Assembly (NCBI GenBank): GCA_938092015.1
Contig: CALKOT010000022.1
Span: forward strand, 16,503 to 80,502
Reading direction: 5' to 3'
Origin: an uncultured Paracoccaceae bacterium
GTDB lineage: Bacteria > Pseudomonadota > Alphaproteobacteria > Rhodobacterales > Rhodobacteraceae
Length of the DNA: 64,000 bases
Shown one piece after another: positions 63,844 to 64,000 of the stretch. A program made the position numbers and the translations under genes. The notes beneath the pieces are model-generated. The model had not been told where the DNA came from. It was given only the letters and a program-made list of their open reading frames with translations, and did no database searches. Positions within the stretch are counted from its first letter, which is position 1. Each line of letters opens with the position of its first letter.

Positions 63844-64000
63844 TTTCAGATCCTTTTTAAACCATCGATATTTTCATATTGGGGTAAGGTCATAGACCGG
63901 TAAAGCCACATATGGCCGTTAAATTTAAGGCTATGACAGCGCACTCTCTCTACCAAGCAAATTCAAAAACTGACAAACAAATTTTATTTTCTTGAATAAA
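63844..64000. other. AT-rich end of window, no gene seen
   Basis: The last 157 bases are strongly AT-rich and hold no frame I would call. They may include the promoter of the minus-strand membrane-protein gene. Confidence 0.5.

Larger units (their letters stand above)
61626..64000 (+). mobile_element. Left edge of an element integrated at tRNA-Ser (partial)
   Basis: Directly after the tRNA CCA come a small hairpin, an AAAAACA/TGTTTTT inverted repeat, three GGACCCCA repeats and a tyrosine integrase pointing away from the tRNA. The following DNA is clearly AT-richer than the rest of the window. Tyrosine integrases of genomic islands and prophages commonly use the tRNA 3' end as attB. The right end and the second copy of the tRNA 3' segment are outside the window, so size and cargo are unknown. 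Confidence 0.75.

Overview
The window looks like a chromosomal segment of an alphaproteobacterium of the Roseobacter group (Rhodobacteraceae). The evidence is moderately high G+C coding sequence, tight operons with TGATG and ATGA junctions, a B12-dependent ribonucleotide reductase, aerobic cobaltochelatase genes cobS/cobT, a Cys-free Mg-type HemB, a two-domain dCTP deaminase and gatCAB. No species is claimed.

Layout. 0.2-7.1 kb: histidine utilisation, with hutF-hutC (minus) divergent from hutI-hutH-(small secreted protein)-hutU around a HutC-like operator. 7.2-10.5 kb: aldehyde dehydrogenase, SDR and P1 peptidase. 10.4-15.5 kb: gltX, a 19-repeat MORN protein, and leuA behind a leucine-rich leader peptide, followed by a small gene broken by an in-frame TGA. 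15.7-23.6 kb: the rod-shape operon mreB-mreC-mreD-mrdA-rodA, running into a hydroxyacid dehydrogenase, a DUF502 protein and a LysE-type exporter. 23.6-29.8 kb: an oligopeptide-binding protein, a possible small RNA with an intrinsic terminator, a hydroxybutyrate-type SDR, a cupin regulator divergent from an acyl-CoA ligase, and a DsbA-like protein. 29.9-38.9 kb: mfd, hemB, a VOC gene broken by TAG, a PQQ-type sugar dehydrogenase, a FAH/hydratase and DUF1489. 38.9-47.7 kb: nrdJ, bamE, DUF177-rpmF-plsX-fabH-ihfA-merR, tRNA-Pro(GGG), dCTP deaminase and a ceramidase-like protein. 47.8-53.5 kb: gatC-gatA and gatB with cspA, a TerC protein and an amino-acid-binding protein between them. 53.6-61.4 kb: DUF4177, a mini-lipoprotein, BolA, a J-domain protein, haloalkane dehalogenase, a Rieske oxygenase, and cobS-ORF-cobT. 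61.5-64 kb: tRNA-Ser(GGA) followed directly by a tyrosine integrase and AT-rich DNA, which is the left edge of an integrated element that leaves the window.

Points beyond ordinary annotation: (1) three intergenic copies of an element in which a TGAAC block and a CTTTCACATGTGAAAGG-type palindrome are always exactly 56 nt apart; (2) a leucine attenuation leader before leuA; (3) a two-hairpin small-RNA candidate with an anti-Shine-Dalgarno-like terminator loop; (4) an unrecognised 100-residue gene inside cobS-cobT with its own promoter-like sequence, flanked by 10-bp direct repeats; (5) the tRNA-Ser island edge, with phased GGACCCCA repeats before the integrase and a frameshifted membrane-protein gene; (6) two conserved-looking genes interrupted by single in-frame stops. 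No CRISPR array, rRNA or complete transposon was seen. I did not find an obviously new multi-gene system; the repeated element and the cobST insertion are the best leads.
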